From: JAFGIN01 sp050301235 | GTDB taxonomy: Bacteria; Fibrobacterota; Chitinivibrionia; Chitinivibrionales; Chitinispirillaceae | Reading direction: 5' to 3' | NCBI GenBank assembly: GCA_050301235.1 | Contig: JBNKZD010000235.1 | Location: 1-42,600, forward strand | DNA length: 42,600 nucleotides | In this document: positions 24,074-33,035 of the stretch, in pieces | Numbering within the stretch: position 1 is the stretch's first letter | How the letters are laid out: every line of letters starts with the position of its first letter | The notes under the pieces: generated by a model | Seen by the model: only the letters and a program-made list of their open reading frames with translations | Told to the model about the DNA's origin: nothing | Database searches by the model: none | Made by a program: the position numbers and the translations under genes

Positions 24074-26287
24074 ATGTATTGTAAATTGTGGTCAATCATT
24101 TTACTCCTCAATATACTTCTTTTTTCAGCATCTCCTCTTCACTCACAGACGCCAGTCAGAACCAGTAAAATAAAAAGTATTGTAGGTACTGCCAATATCA
24201 GGCGTAGTGGCACCGTGAACTGGGTACCGGCCAGAGTGAATATGCCGGTAAAAGAGCGTGATGCGGTTCGTACCTTTATTGAATCAGAACTGGAGCTGGA
24301 AACATCTGAGGGCACAATCCTTAAACTTGGTGAAAACGCTACACTGGAACTCGATAAGCTCACTTCAAAGGAAAATATTGATAATACAAAGGTAAAAATT
24401 CTTAATGGTAATATTGTTGCTAACGTCAAAAAACTTGTCAATGCCAATTCAAAATTTGAGTTTGAAACACCAACCGCTACTGCTGCTATCCGTGGTACTG
24501 TTGTTGGTTTTGATGTGGGAAAAGAGAAGACAACAATCAAAGTGTTTGAAGGTGTGGTCCTGGTTACCCCCAATGGCACCAAAAGAAGTGTTGAGATCAA
24601 AGAAAACGAGATGACATCGGTGGCAAAAGGGCAGAAAGAGATTAAAATCGAAAAGCTTGAAGTGAAACCAGGTGCTAAGCAGCAAACGATCGAGACCGGC
24701 ATGTCTGATTCTGTTAATAATACATCCGTCGCCACTTCTTCTGATTCATCATCGGTAGAAGATTCTGTTACGTTGATTAAGACTGCTGAACCAACAGGTG
24801 ATACAACTCTTTCCAAACCTCAACTTCCGGATGTTGTCATTGAAAACAAGGATGAGGAGCTGCTGTATGAACAATCGCAGACTACACCGGGTACATCAAG
24901 CAGCAGCGTGGCTCCAAAAGTAGAGACTCCTCTCAAATTACAGATCACTTCTCCGGCAGAACGTTCCGAAGTCAAACCTGGTTTACCGATATCTGTTACT
25001 GGTTCAGTCAGTCCGGCAACGGCATTGGTTACAATACTTGGTAAAAAGGTTACGGTTGCAGCGAATGGACAGTTCAAATTGGATATCACGGCACCAAAGC
25101 AGTCTGCTGATTTTGAGATAATGGCCACCGCAGAACTTGATGGCGCGTTTCAGACCATCACACGGGCAGTTATCGTAAAATCAGTCGAGTTGAATTTTGA
25201 TGTAAAAGCACCCACTGATGGTCAGGTGTTTACAAGAACAACTATACCAGTGAGTGGTACCGTCTCATCCGGAGCGACGGTCACAGCGATGTCCATACGG
25301 GTGCCTGTTACCGCAAGTGGAACATTCAGTGGGCAAGTCCCGATTCCTAATGAAGATGGTGAGATTTTTGTTGAGTTCGAAGCATCTCTTGATGGTAAAT
25401 CTAAGACAATTACCCGGAAAATCATATTTCAACCTGAGTTTCGGTTAAATATCACAAGTCCGCAGGTAAATCAGGTGGTAAATTCAACCACGATCCAGAT
25501 CAAAGGTGATGTTGCTCCACCGGGAGCGAATGTGAGTGTTCTTGGGCGTTCAATGAATGTGTCATCTACCGGTATTTTTTTCGGAACCGTTCAGATTCCG
25601 GATGAAGAAGGGGAGATCGAACTTGATTTTGAGGTAACTTACGGGACAACGACAAAGAATGAAACCCGTACAATTGTTTATCAGAAGCCGGCTGATATCT
25701 CTCGGCCAGAGATCCAAACTGTCCTGCCACAAATATCTGAAAGTAAACAGGTCTCCATTGCTGTGTACGATCGGACTCCAGGTGATGAGATAACCCTTAA
25801 TTATACGATCGATGGCGCAAAAGAGTCTGAAAAAGGGTTACCCAATTCAAGCTTTATCATCCCGTTGCAAGCCGGCATCCATGCCTATACATTTCAGGCC
25901 GTTGATAAAACAGGTAACAGTTCACAGGCTATTTCACAGAATATTATCTGGTTCGGAACTACTGACTGGATGATAAAAACGAATAAGACCATCGATGTGC
26001 TCTATCTGCCGCCACCGCCGCCATCACGACCAGACGATGAAGATATGCCAGTGTACCCGCTTGAATTTTCAATAGAAAATCTTCCGGACAATGATATGCG
26101 TCTGATCTCCATTGTAACAGTTGTAAATAAGGTAACAGGAGAAAACCAGACACGGAAAACATTTACCGATCAATATTTTTCCATAGATATGAAATTAAAG
26201 AATCACACCACCAATATTTTTGATATCTCGATCGAGGATGTCAGAAAAAAAATTAAGACCAGGACTGTTCAAGTGGTAATAAAATAG
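24074..26287 (+). CDS. Exported FecR-domain protein with Ig-like repeats
   Basis: This 737-residue protein has a Sec signal peptide (MYCKLWSIILLLNILLFSAS, cleaved near 25). A FecR domain spans about 33-195: KSIVGTANIRRSGT, the VKERDAVRTFIESELEL segment, TPTATAAIRGTVVGFDV and TTIKVFEGVVLV. A Ser/Thr-rich linker leads to three tandem beta-sandwich repeats of about 85 residues (287-370, 371-453, 454-542; each starts like LxITSPxxxxxV and contains an Ig-like xxIxGxVxxxA strand). A fourth, more divergent one follows (544-635), then a C-terminal domain preceded by PPPPPSRPDDED. Unlike classical FecR regulators it has no cytoplasmic anti-sigma part, so it is a periplasmic or surface protein. It is followed at 10 bp by the beta-helix/barrel gene, with which it probably acts. 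Confidence 0.8.
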   Translation: MYCKLWSIILLLNILLFSASPLHSQTPVRTSKIKSIVGTANIRRSGTVNWVPARVNMPVKERDAVRTFIESELELETSEGTILKLGENATLELDKLTSKENIDNTKVKILNGNIVANVKKLVNANSKFEFETPTATAAIRGTVVGFDVGKEKTTIKVFEGVVLVTPNGTKRSVEIKENEMTSVAKGQKEIKIEKLEVKPGAKQQTIETGMSDSVNNTSVATSSDSSSVEDSVTLIKTAEPTGDTTLSKPQLPDVVIENKDEELLYEQSQTTPGTSSSSVAPKVETPLKLQITSPAERSEVKPGLPISVTGSVSPATALVTILGKKVTVAANGQFKLDITAPKQSADFEIMATAELDGAFQTITRAVIVKSVELNFDVKAPTDGQVFTRTTIPVSGTVSSGATVTAMSIRVPVTASGTFSGQVPIPNEDGEIFVEFEASLDGKSKTITRKIIFQPEFRLNITSPQVNQVVNSTTIQIKGDVAPPGANVSVLGRSMNVSSTGIFFGTVQIPDEEGEIELDFEVTYGTTTKNETRTIVYQKPADISRPEIQTVLPQISESKQVSIAVYDRTPGDEITLNYTIDGAKESEKGLPNSSFIIPLQAGIHAYTFQAVDKTGNSSQAISQNIIWFGTTDWMIKTNKTIDVLYLPPPPPSRPDDEDMPVYPLEFSIENLPDNDMRLISIVTVVNKVTGENQTRKTFTDQYFSIDMKLKNHTTNIFDISIEDVRKKIKTRTVQVVIK

Positions 26288-26297
26288 GTTTATAATC

Positions 26298-29111
26298 ATG
26301 ACTACACCTGCTATTACGCGGAAAGTAACCAATCATATGAGGTATCTGACCCATCAGTGTTCAATATGGTGTTGTATACTCACCGGCATTGTGATCTGTT
26401 TTGCCGGGGAGAGTGTCGATTCACTTAATAATATCAAAGCGGTTGATGAAAAAAGTGACTACCTTCAGGAAGCCACCAGTGGGATCGAACTGCCTGAAGG
26501 GATACTTTTTGGTAATTTCACAAAAAAGGATGGCGCGCTCTTTATAAAAGGTAACGCAGTTGTCCCTTCTGGACAGTCTCTTGAACTGGGGCCCGGATGT
26601 GTCGTGTATATCGGAGGGGACTATACAACTATTACTGTTTTCGGACAGATTATCGCAAATGGTACCAAAGAGGAACCCGTTGTTTTCATGTCGGCGCGAA
26701 AATCACCAAAACCATGGGATTGGGACAGAATATATTGCCGAAGTAAAACACAGTCGCAATTCAGCCATTGTATCATTCGACATAGCAATTATGGTCTGGT
26801 AGTCGAAAATGGTTCGGTGTCGGTAAAACACTCAACCTTCGAAAAGAACTCCATAAGCGGGCTGGTTGTGAAAAATGCGGATGTTTCGCTGACGGGAACC
26901 TCGTTCACAGGTGGTCATATGGTTGCTGTTAACATACGCGGGAAAGGTACAGTTAATGCAGACAGCCTGATTATTAAAGAAAACGGTACTGGAATTGCGT
27001 GTGATTCACTTTCCACATTAAAAATCAATAATGGGATTATAACCAATAACACCAATGGGCTTGTAGTATCCGATAAATCCGCTGTAGAGATTGTAGCTGT
27101 TGATATAACTAAAAACCGTAATGGTGTTGTAACCACTAGCGAAATTCCGCGGAGGATGCGCGAAATGGTTTTCAGCAATGGTATGGATCTGAAAATTATC
27201 AATTTCGGAGAGATGAATGCCGTTTTAAAAGATCCGCAGGTGGTGAAATCTATCGCTATTGCAAAATCAACAAAACTGCAAAGTGTTGATAACAATTTCA
27301 AACCGGGATTTTCAGCTTCAAGTGCACCTCAGGAACCTGATGTCAGCTTTATTGGTAATGTAACGACTGGTTTTTCATACTTTTTGCCTCACACAACCAG
27401 GCATCCTCTCGATGACAGTATCCGCTATCAGCAGAAATATATTGGTGAACAGTCTGATCAGTGGTTTTCCGGTCTTCAGCCGGAGATACAGCTTTTTGGT
27501 AATGGAAAACGCGGTGCAGTAGATGTTAATTTGCTGATAGACATGTTTGGAAACGACTGGTTGTCAACAAATAACTATCTTGGAAAAAATATGTTTAACC
27601 TGTCACTTTCGTATAATCCGCATACTGCAGTGATAGGTGATTTCTTTGAGAGTGGGACCGAAACATCTGTATCAGGACGGCAGATGACAGGGCTTAAATA
27701 TACCGGAAGTTTTTTCAAAATGGGTGGGGGGATGGACCGGGTTGAGGTGAAACTCGCGGCAGGGGAGTCCGAGATACCCAAAGATGTAGGGCAGAGAGAG
27801 CTGAATATTATCAGCGATACCGTTGATACTGGTATGTCAATACGACAGCAGATCACCTATATTGCAACGGCGACCATTCGTCCTCAGAAGAACTCATCAA
27901 TAATTGTCAAAGGTGTTATTGCACATGACCAGGCAGAAAAACCATTACTGAGAAGAGCTATCGAGGATGTGGAGGCACCCGATCCAGTCAAGGCGCAAAC
28001 CGGTTGTATTGAAGGAAATGTATCGATACTTGATGGAAAATTACAACTCTATTCAGAAATTGATCTTGGTTCACACGATACTGTCAGTGGGGATGAAACT
28101 AAGGATATTGCATGGTACAATCCACAGATTGAAGAGGCCATTCCCAAAGTATTCAGTCTTCTTTCAAAAGATAAATTTCAGGATTATTATGCTTTTACTG
28201 CCGGTGCTCGTTCCTCGATTAATGGCTACAGTCTTGAAGCACAGTTTTTACAGATCGGCCAATCATACTTTTCTGCGGGTAATCCGTATCTTGAAAATGA
28301 CCGCAGAACTATCAGCTTGAGCAGTGAAAAGCAGTTTGCAGAAAATCTCTCAGCATCAGGAGATTATGAGTATGAGAGAACGGGGTTAACAAAAGATAAA
28401 TCGAATGACTACCATACGTTAAACATTAATGGTGAATATTCCGTGCCTGGTGAAAATAAGCCAACATTCAGCGCCGATTATACATTACAATTCGAAAATA
28501 CACCATCGTCAGAAAGGGTAAAGAATTTAAATGATAGTTCGTATAATTTTGATGATCTATCTGTAAATAATATGATCAGCCTTGAAGGGAAACAAATGTT
28601 TGCAAATGGTATTGGTTTCAGTCTGAGATACCAGTTTATGTATGATAACGATTTTTCAGATCATCCGGATATTACGAGAAAAGATATCAGTGATCGTTTC
28701 CAGAATCAGGTAAATGGATGGTTCTCTTTTAAAGTTAAAAAGCTTTTAAAGAGCAAAACAACATTCAGGGTAACTCATAAATATGAGAATCGGGATTCAT
28801 TACGATCGATTGCTTACCGGTTTGGAGAGAATTTGAATGTGAACATAATCCCAAGAAAATTATCGTGTATGATTATGGGCGATTACACAAACAAAACCGA
28901 CAGGGAATTTAATGCAGATTCGTTATCCGGTTTCTGGTACGACACAAAAAATCATATCTATAGTGCCGATCTGGAATGCAGATATTCTGTAACCGGAAAG
29001 TTATCGTTCTCACTAAAGGGACGATATGAAATCAGTTATGATGAGGCTGCTTCATCAATAGAGAACTATAAAATGTATATGATTGGGTTTCACACTACCT
29101 GGCTGTTCTAG
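26298..29111 (+). CDS. Parallel beta-helix protein with C-terminal outer-membrane beta-barrel
   Basis: This 937-residue exported protein has its signal around residues 14-38 (SIWCCILTGIVICFAGES). The region about 70-290 is a right-handed parallel beta-helix, with repeated short turns such as NYGLVVENGSVSVKHSTF, SGLVVKNADVSLTGTSF and NGLVVSDKSAVEIVAVD. From about 340 to the end, alternating hydrophobic strands with aromatic girdles form a long beta-barrel-like part (for example YALEAQFLQ-type strands), ending with the terminal Phe usual in barrel proteins (GFHTTWLF). The function is unknown; carbohydrate binding by the helix is common but not shown. It is the second gene of the operon with the FecR protein (10-bp gap). 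A stem-loop follows the stop. Confidence 0.75.
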   Translation: MTTPAITRKVTNHMRYLTHQCSIWCCILTGIVICFAGESVDSLNNIKAVDEKSDYLQEATSGIELPEGILFGNFTKKDGALFIKGNAVVPSGQSLELGPGCVVYIGGDYTTITVFGQIIANGTKEEPVVFMSARKSPKPWDWDRIYCRSKTQSQFSHCIIRHSNYGLVVENGSVSVKHSTFEKNSISGLVVKNADVSLTGTSFTGGHMVAVNIRGKGTVNADSLIIKENGTGIACDSLSTLKINNGIITNNTNGLVVSDKSAVEIVAVDITKNRNGVVTTSEIPRRMREMVFSNGMDLKIINFGEMNAVLKDPQVVKSIAIAKSTKLQSVDNNFKPGFSASSAPQEPDVSFIGNVTTGFSYFLPHTTRHPLDDSIRYQQKYIGEQSDQWFSGLQPEIQLFGNGKRGAVDVNLLIDMFGNDWLSTNNYLGKNMFNLSLSYNPHTAVIGDFFESGTETSVSGRQMTGLKYTGSFFKMGGGMDRVEVKLAAGESEIPKDVGQRELNIISDTVDTGMSIRQQITYIATATIRPQKNSSIIVKGVIAHDQAEKPLLRRAIEDVEAPDPVKAQTGCIEGNVSILDGKLQLYSEIDLGSHDTVSGDETKDIAWYNPQIEEAIPKVFSLLSKDKFQDYYAFTAGARSSINGYSLEAQFLQIGQSYFSAGNPYLENDRRTISLSSEKQFAENLSASGDYEYERTGLTKDKSNDYHTLNINGEYSVPGENKPTFSADYTLQFENTPSSERVKNLNDSSYNFDDLSVNNMISLEGKQMFANGIGFSLRYQFMYDNDFSDHPDITRKDISDRFQNQVNGWFSFKVKKLLKSKTTFRVTHKYENRDSLRSIAYRFGENLNVNIIPRKLSCMIMGDYTNKTDREFNADSLSGFWYDTKNHIYSADLECRYSVTGKLSFSLKGRYEISYDEAASSIENYKMYMIGFHTTWLF

Positions 29112-29125
29112 TTTGATATAAAAAG

Positions 29126-29154
29126 GAAAGGGGATCTTGCGATCCCCTTCCTCT
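29126..29154. terminator. Terminator-like hairpin after the beta-helix/barrel gene
   Basis: GGAAAGGGGATC and GATCCCCTTCC pair around a TTGC loop, 15 bp after the stop codon. There is no strong T-run after it on the plus strand, so termination may be partial or factor-assisted. Confidence 0.6.
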
Positions 29155-29414
29155 ACCAGGCTTTCACCTGATACCCCATCATCATCACACACATCTGCCA
29201 TTCTTCATGGCATAACACCTGCCTTAATAAAATAGCAACGGGTGTGCCAAATTCATATTTTAATAAAAATGGCTAATTCGAACCGATTTTTAACCATTTT
29301 TTAAAAATCAGGAAAAAGGGCACAAGTAGAGAAGATACTATTTTCGGTAAAAATTACCTAAGTTGGTATATTTGTTCTATTGATACATTATTGTTCCTGG
29401 AAACATGTCACACT

Positions 29415-29449
29415 GGAAAAAAAATCCCCTTCGAGAGGAATCTTTTTCC
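29415..29449. terminator. Imperfect A/T-flanked hairpin upstream of the flagellar operon
   Basis: GGAAAAAAAATCCCCT pairs with AGAGGAATCTTTTTCC in 13 of 16 positions. It resembles a weak bidirectional terminator insulating the flagellar operon. Apart from this and the candidate promoter, the 29155-29602 spacer shows no gene. Confidence 0.4.
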
Positions 29450-29514
29450 GCAACAATCAGTCCAAAATTTCCCTGTAGTTACACCAAATGTTGTAATCCA
29501 TTGATTTTAAAAGG

Positions 29515-29528
29515 GGTAATATCTTTGC
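29515..29528 (+). promoter_or_regulatory. Candidate sigma-54-type promoter of the flagellar operon
   Basis: GG at 29515-29516 and GC at 29527-29528 are separated by exactly ten bases, with TTTGCA at the -12 element as in the TGGCAC-N5-TTGCA consensus. The CAC part of the -24 element is not conserved (TAA). The predicted start would be about 60 bp before flgB. Sigma-54 promoters drive middle flagellar genes in many bacteria, but this match is partial. Confidence 0.3.
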
Positions 29529-29602
29529 ACTCCTTAAAAATGGCTGCATAAAATAGGCATGAATATTGAATGGTTAACCGGATAAACTATAAAGGAATTA
29601 GC

Positions 29603-30022
29603 ATGATTGAAAATGTTCTGAGAAAAACGAATAATGATATTCTCTCACGTGCGATGGATACATCCATGCTTCGAGCCAGAACTATTTCCAACAATATAGC
29701 CAATGTCACAACTCCCGGGTATCGTCGGGTCGAGGTAAATTTTGAAGAGGAGCTGAGACTTGCGCTGGATAAGACCAGACTGAAAGGCTTTCAGACAGAC
29801 AGCAGGCATATCGATTTTGGAAGAAAGTCTCTTAAGGATGTTCACGGTGAAGCCTACCACCCCAATGATCCATCAATGTATAGCGGCGTTAATAATGTAG
29901 ATATTGATACAGAGATGGCTAAATTGGCTGAAACGCAGATTTCATATAATTATCTTACGAAATTTTCTCAGGGTATCTTTAAAAAACTGAATGCATCAAT
30001 TCAGGGTAAATCGATTCAGTAA
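29603..30022 (+). CDS. flgB: Flagellar proximal rod protein FlgB
   Basis: This 139-residue protein forms part of the proximal rod that joins the MS-ring to the flagellar rod. The rod-family N-terminal signature is present as DTSMLRARTISNNIANVTTPGYRR (SNNIANVxTPGY, about residues 30-44), as is the C-terminal amphipathic helix TEMAKLAETQISYNYL. The start at 29603 is chosen because AAAGGA lies 6 bases upstream; the frame continues 33 bases further 5' without support. It is the first gene of the operon, 17 bp before flgC. Confidence 0.95.
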   Translation: MIENVLRKTNNDILSRAMDTSMLRARTISNNIANVTTPGYRRVEVNFEEELRLALDKTRLKGFQTDSRHIDFGRKSLKDVHGEAYHPNDPSMYSGVNNVDIDTEMAKLAETQISYNYLTKFSQGIFKKLNASIQGKSIQ

Positions 30023-30039
30023 GTTGAAGCGGGGAATCT

Positions 30040-30546
30040 ATGCCATTATCAGGAATTTTTTCAGGTTTTAAAATCAGTGCCTCAGGGATGCATGCGCAGA
30101 GAATCCGGCAGAACGCCATTTCTTCAAATCTGGCGAACGCAGAAACAACCAGGACTGATAAAGGGGGCCCATATCGCAGGCAGTTTGTTGTATTCAAGGC
30201 TGATGCTGAGCAGCGGGATGTCCGCCTCCTTAATGTGGAACCCGAGCTTGAAGGCCCCACTACTGATGCTGCACATCTACCGGTGCCACCCGGTAGATTT
30301 ACCAGCGATGAACGGTACTTTGGTAATGGGGTGAATGTTGCGGAGATCAGGGAAGACTCCAGACCTCCACGTCTTGTTTATGATCCGGGGCATCCCGATG
30401 CTAACGAAAACGGCTATGTCGAAATGCCAAATGTTAACACAATCGAAGAGATGACCGATATGATAGCTGCAACAAGAGCGTATGAAGCAAATGTTACTGC
30501 ATTTAATGCTCTTAAGTCAATGTATATGCAGGGATTGCAGATCTAG
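30040..30546 (+). CDS. flgC: Flagellar proximal rod protein FlgC
   Basis: This 168-residue rod subunit follows flgB. It has the N-terminal motif GFKISASGMHAQRIRQNAIS with SSNLANAETTRT (SxNxANxxT). The middle matches the family's GNGVNVAEI...RLVYDPGHPDANENGYV, and the end has TNTIEEMTDMIAATRAYEAN (the conserved MxxMIxAxRAYEANV). Its length (168) is longer than the usual 130-150, mostly in the middle part. It is translated shortly after flgB. Confidence 0.95.
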   Translation: MPLSGIFSGFKISASGMHAQRIRQNAISSNLANAETTRTDKGGPYRRQFVVFKADAEQRDVRLLNVEPELEGPTTDAAHLPVPPGRFTSDERYFGNGVNVAEIREDSRPPRLVYDPGHPDANENGYVEMPNVNTIEEMTDMIAATRAYEANVTAFNALKSMYMQGLQI

Positions 30547-30591
30547 AAAAAGTAGGGTATAAGAAACAGGATAAATGGAGCAGGGATTTAA

Positions 30592-30837
30592 ATGAATACA
30601 TCAGCAACAGGAGCGGCAGGGGGCAGTGATGCCTGGATCCGCTTTATGAAACTGGCACAGGATGCACGCACAAGAAATAGTGGTTTGTCAAAAGTGTCAA
30701 AAAACAGTTCTGTTCAGAGTGCATTTCCTTCGATGCCAACATTCAAATCGGCAGCGACATATAAAAGTTCATTCTCAGCGGGTACTCCCGATGTAAAACG
30801 AAGAATTCTTGGAGGACAATTTGACTCGTATGCATAA
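30592..30837 (+). CDS. Small protein of unknown function within the flagellar operon
   Basis: This 81-residue protein sits between flgC and fliE (45 bp after flgC, 47 bp before fliE). It is polar, rich in Ser, Ala and Lys, without a signal peptide or membrane helix. It starts MNTSATGAAGGSDAWIRFMK and ends KRRILGGQFDSYA, where a KRxLGxxFDxYA-type tail is the most conserved-looking part. GCAGGG about 8 bases before the ATG supports translation. I do not recognise it. It is in the operon and has flagellar gene-like composition, so a basal-body accessory or assembly role is plausible (inference). Confidence 0.6.
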   Translation: MNTSATGAAGGSDAWIRFMKLAQDARTRNSGLSKVSKNSSVQSAFPSMPTFKSAATYKSSFSAGTPDVKRRILGGQFDSYA

Positions 30838-30884
30838 TTATGATAAGATAATGCTGAATCATTACACAACGAATGGGGTCAACA

Positions 30885-31190
30885 ATGAATCAAATTAATT
30901 CAATTGGTCCGGTTGGTGGCAATAATGGGCTTGAAAGAAAAAATGCACCTGATTCAGTGCCGTCGGATGGTGTCTCATTTAAAGATACGTTAAAAGGTTT
31001 TATGAGTGATGTAAATGAGATGCAGAATAAGGCTGATGAATCAATACAGAAAATGGTTTCTGGTGAAATTAATGATGTTCATCAGGTGATGACATCTGTA
31101 GAAGAGGCAAATACTGCATTTAACATGATGATGGAGATTCGCAATAAGGTACTTGATGCTTATCAGGAGGTAATGCGGATCAGATTATAA
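30885..31190 (+). CDS. fliE: Flagellar hook-basal body protein FliE
   Basis: FliE links the MS-ring to the rod. It has 101 residues from the ATG at 30885, preferred over the one 12 bases earlier because GGGGT is correctly spaced upstream of it. Family features are SFKDTLKGFMSDVNEMQNKA and the C-terminal HQVMTSVEEANTAFNMMMEI and RNKVLDAYQEVMRIRL. These match the conserved VMxAxxKAxxxFxxxxxIRNKLxxAYQEIMxMxV end. It is located as usual just before fliF. Confidence 0.93.
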   Translation: MNQINSIGPVGGNNGLERKNAPDSVPSDGVSFKDTLKGFMSDVNEMQNKADESIQKMVSGEINDVHQVMTSVEEANTAFNMMMEIRNKVLDAYQEVMRIRL

Positions 31191-31278
31191 TTGTCCAGCT
31201 TGATCAGCCAGGCAGATCATACCGGTTTACGGTTCTCTGTAGCTGGTCATGAGAAATGTAACGTGCGGGGAATAACAA

Positions 31279-32823
31279 ATGTCGGAATTTTTTAAACAGT
31301 TAATCGCTCAGCTTAATGCGATTTGGGTGAGATTATCGCTTCAGCAACGGATTGTAACAATCTCTTTGATTGGCCTGACTCTTCTGGGAATGAGTGGACT
31401 GCTGATCTGGTCGCAAAATGGAACAAAGAAGGAATCTGGTTTTAAAGTACTTTTTAATGATGTCGAGATTGAGGAAGCTGCCAGCATCACCGAACACCTT
31501 CAAAAGGGCAACTACAAATTTAAAGTTAACAATAATGGAAGAACGATACTGGTTGAATCAAAACAGCTCTACGAAATTCGCATGTCTCTTGCCCGTGAAG
31601 GTTTGCCGCATAAAGCCGGATTGGGGTATGAACTTTTTGATAAAACAAATTTTGGTATGACCGATTATGTGCAGAAAATTAATTCACGACGGGCATTGGA
31701 GGGAGAACTTCAGAGGACAATAGAGGGTCTCGAAGAAGTTAAGAGTGCTCGTGTACATATTGTTATACCAGAACCCACCATTTTCCTTGACAATCAAAAG
31801 AATGCAAAAGCATCAGTTGTTGTAAAGTGCACTCCCGGACGAGAATTGTCAAAGGATGAGATCAGAGGTATTTCACATCTGGTAGCTTCAAGTGTAGAGG
31901 GATTGCGATCCTCAGATATATCGATTATCGATTTCAGTGGAAAACTGCTCTCAAATCCATTCAGCGAAAGTGAAGGAGCAGTTGTCAGCTCACAAAATAT
32001 GGAATTGCAGCAGAATGTTGAAAAATATCTTGAAGGGAAAGCAAATCAGTTTCTTGCTAATGTACTCGGACCATCAAAAGCTTATGTAAAAATAGCATGC
32101 GATCTTGATTTTGACCAGGTTGAAAAAAATGTCGAAAAGTTTGATCCGGAAAGCAAAGTTGTCCGTTCTGAGGAACGAATTGACGAGAATAAGAAAAATG
32201 CACCTGATGGTGATAATAACCGTGAACGCTCATTAACAAATTATGAAATCGACAAGTCGGTGCAGCATATTGTTCAGGAAGTGGGCAATATCAAACGGCT
32301 GACAATATCAGTTGCTGTTGATGGGCGATATAATATCACCAATGATGGAAAACAGGAGTATGTTGCCCGAACCGCCGAAGAGCTGCAGAATATAGAGGAT
32401 ATAGTAAAAAATTCCATAGGTTATGATCTTACCCGCGGAGATCAGATAACAGTTTCTTCAGTGCAGTTTGATAATGAATTTCTGCGAAAAGAACAGGTTG
32501 AGATGCGGAAACGGGAACAGTGGGATTTCTGGCTTTCAATAGCAAAATATGTACTGGGATTCTTTGTTGCTGTGATGTTTATCCTTTTCCTTAGATACCT
32601 GGCAAAGACGGTCTCAGAGGCTATGAACCCGCCGGTACCAGCTCTTGAACAGTTTGGTTTTGAGGAACCTGTACAGGAAGATATGCCGGAGGACTTGAAA
32701 AAGAGCTCTGAAATTCTGGAACGGGTTGAAATGTTGACACGTGAAGAACCGGTTAATATTGCCTCAATCATCCGGCAGTGGCTGATGGAGACGCACTCAA
32801 ATAAAGCCAAATCAAAGAAATGA
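31279..32823 (+). CDS. fliF: Flagellar M-ring protein FliF
   Basis: FliF forms the MS-ring in the inner membrane, the base of the flagellum and of the export apparatus. The 514 residues include TM1 at about 27-45 and the ring-building motifs FKVLFNDVEIEEAASITEHL and LPHKAGLGYELFDKTNFGMT. The LEGELQRTIEGLEEVKSARVHIV motif, split here by position 140-165, is also seen. A low-complexity linker, the EIDKSVQHIVQEVGNIKRLT segment and TM2 (about 418-440) follow. The C-terminal tail that binds FliG (EEPVNIASIIRQWL) is intact. The length is in the normal range. A 212-bp gap separates it from fliG. Confidence 0.96.
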   Translation: MSEFFKQLIAQLNAIWVRLSLQQRIVTISLIGLTLLGMSGLLIWSQNGTKKESGFKVLFNDVEIEEAASITEHLQKGNYKFKVNNNGRTILVESKQLYEIRMSLAREGLPHKAGLGYELFDKTNFGMTDYVQKINSRRALEGELQRTIEGLEEVKSARVHIVIPEPTIFLDNQKNAKASVVVKCTPGRELSKDEIRGISHLVASSVEGLRSSDISIIDFSGKLLSNPFSESEGAVVSSQNMELQQNVEKYLEGKANQFLANVLGPSKAYVKIACDLDFDQVEKNVEKFDPESKVVRSEERIDENKKNAPDGDNNRERSLTNYEIDKSVQHIVQEVGNIKRLTISVAVDGRYNITNDGKQEYVARTAEELQNIEDIVKNSIGYDLTRGDQITVSSVQFDNEFLRKEQVEMRKREQWDFWLSIAKYVLGFFVAVMFILFLRYLAKTVSEAMNPPVPALEQFGFEEPVQEDMPEDLKKSSEILERVEMLTREEPVNIASIIRQWLMETHSNKAKSKK

Positions 32824-33035
32824 CATTTCATTAAGAATTGATACCCGGATCCGGATAGTAATGTAAATTACTATTGCAGATCTGGTGCTGCTTGTATATA
32901 ATCCATAATATACTGTTATTAGCAGAGTTAGTGCGTTACTACCTGCTGCAGCATCGTGAGAACCAAAAATCACAATCTGGATTCTGGTTCATGATGTTAG
33001 AAACCATCTGAAAAACAAAAGGCAGTACAACGATT
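32824..33035 (+). promoter_or_regulatory. Unusually long fliF-fliG spacer with small hairpin
   Basis: This is the only gap over 100 bp inside an otherwise tight operon. It contains the perfect 8-bp stem ATAGTAAT-GTAA-ATTACTAT (32855-32874) without a T-run, and an AT-rich TATAATCC patch near 32896 that could be a -10 box. An internal promoter for fliG-fliJ is possible. No ORF is visible in it. Confidence 0.3.

Noticed and set aside
24139..24816. 225-codon minus-strand frame inside the FecR gene
   Set aside because: It is antisense to a clear FecR domain, rich in Ser and Val in a way expected from the complement of a Thr/Glu/Lys-rich gene, and has no start signals.
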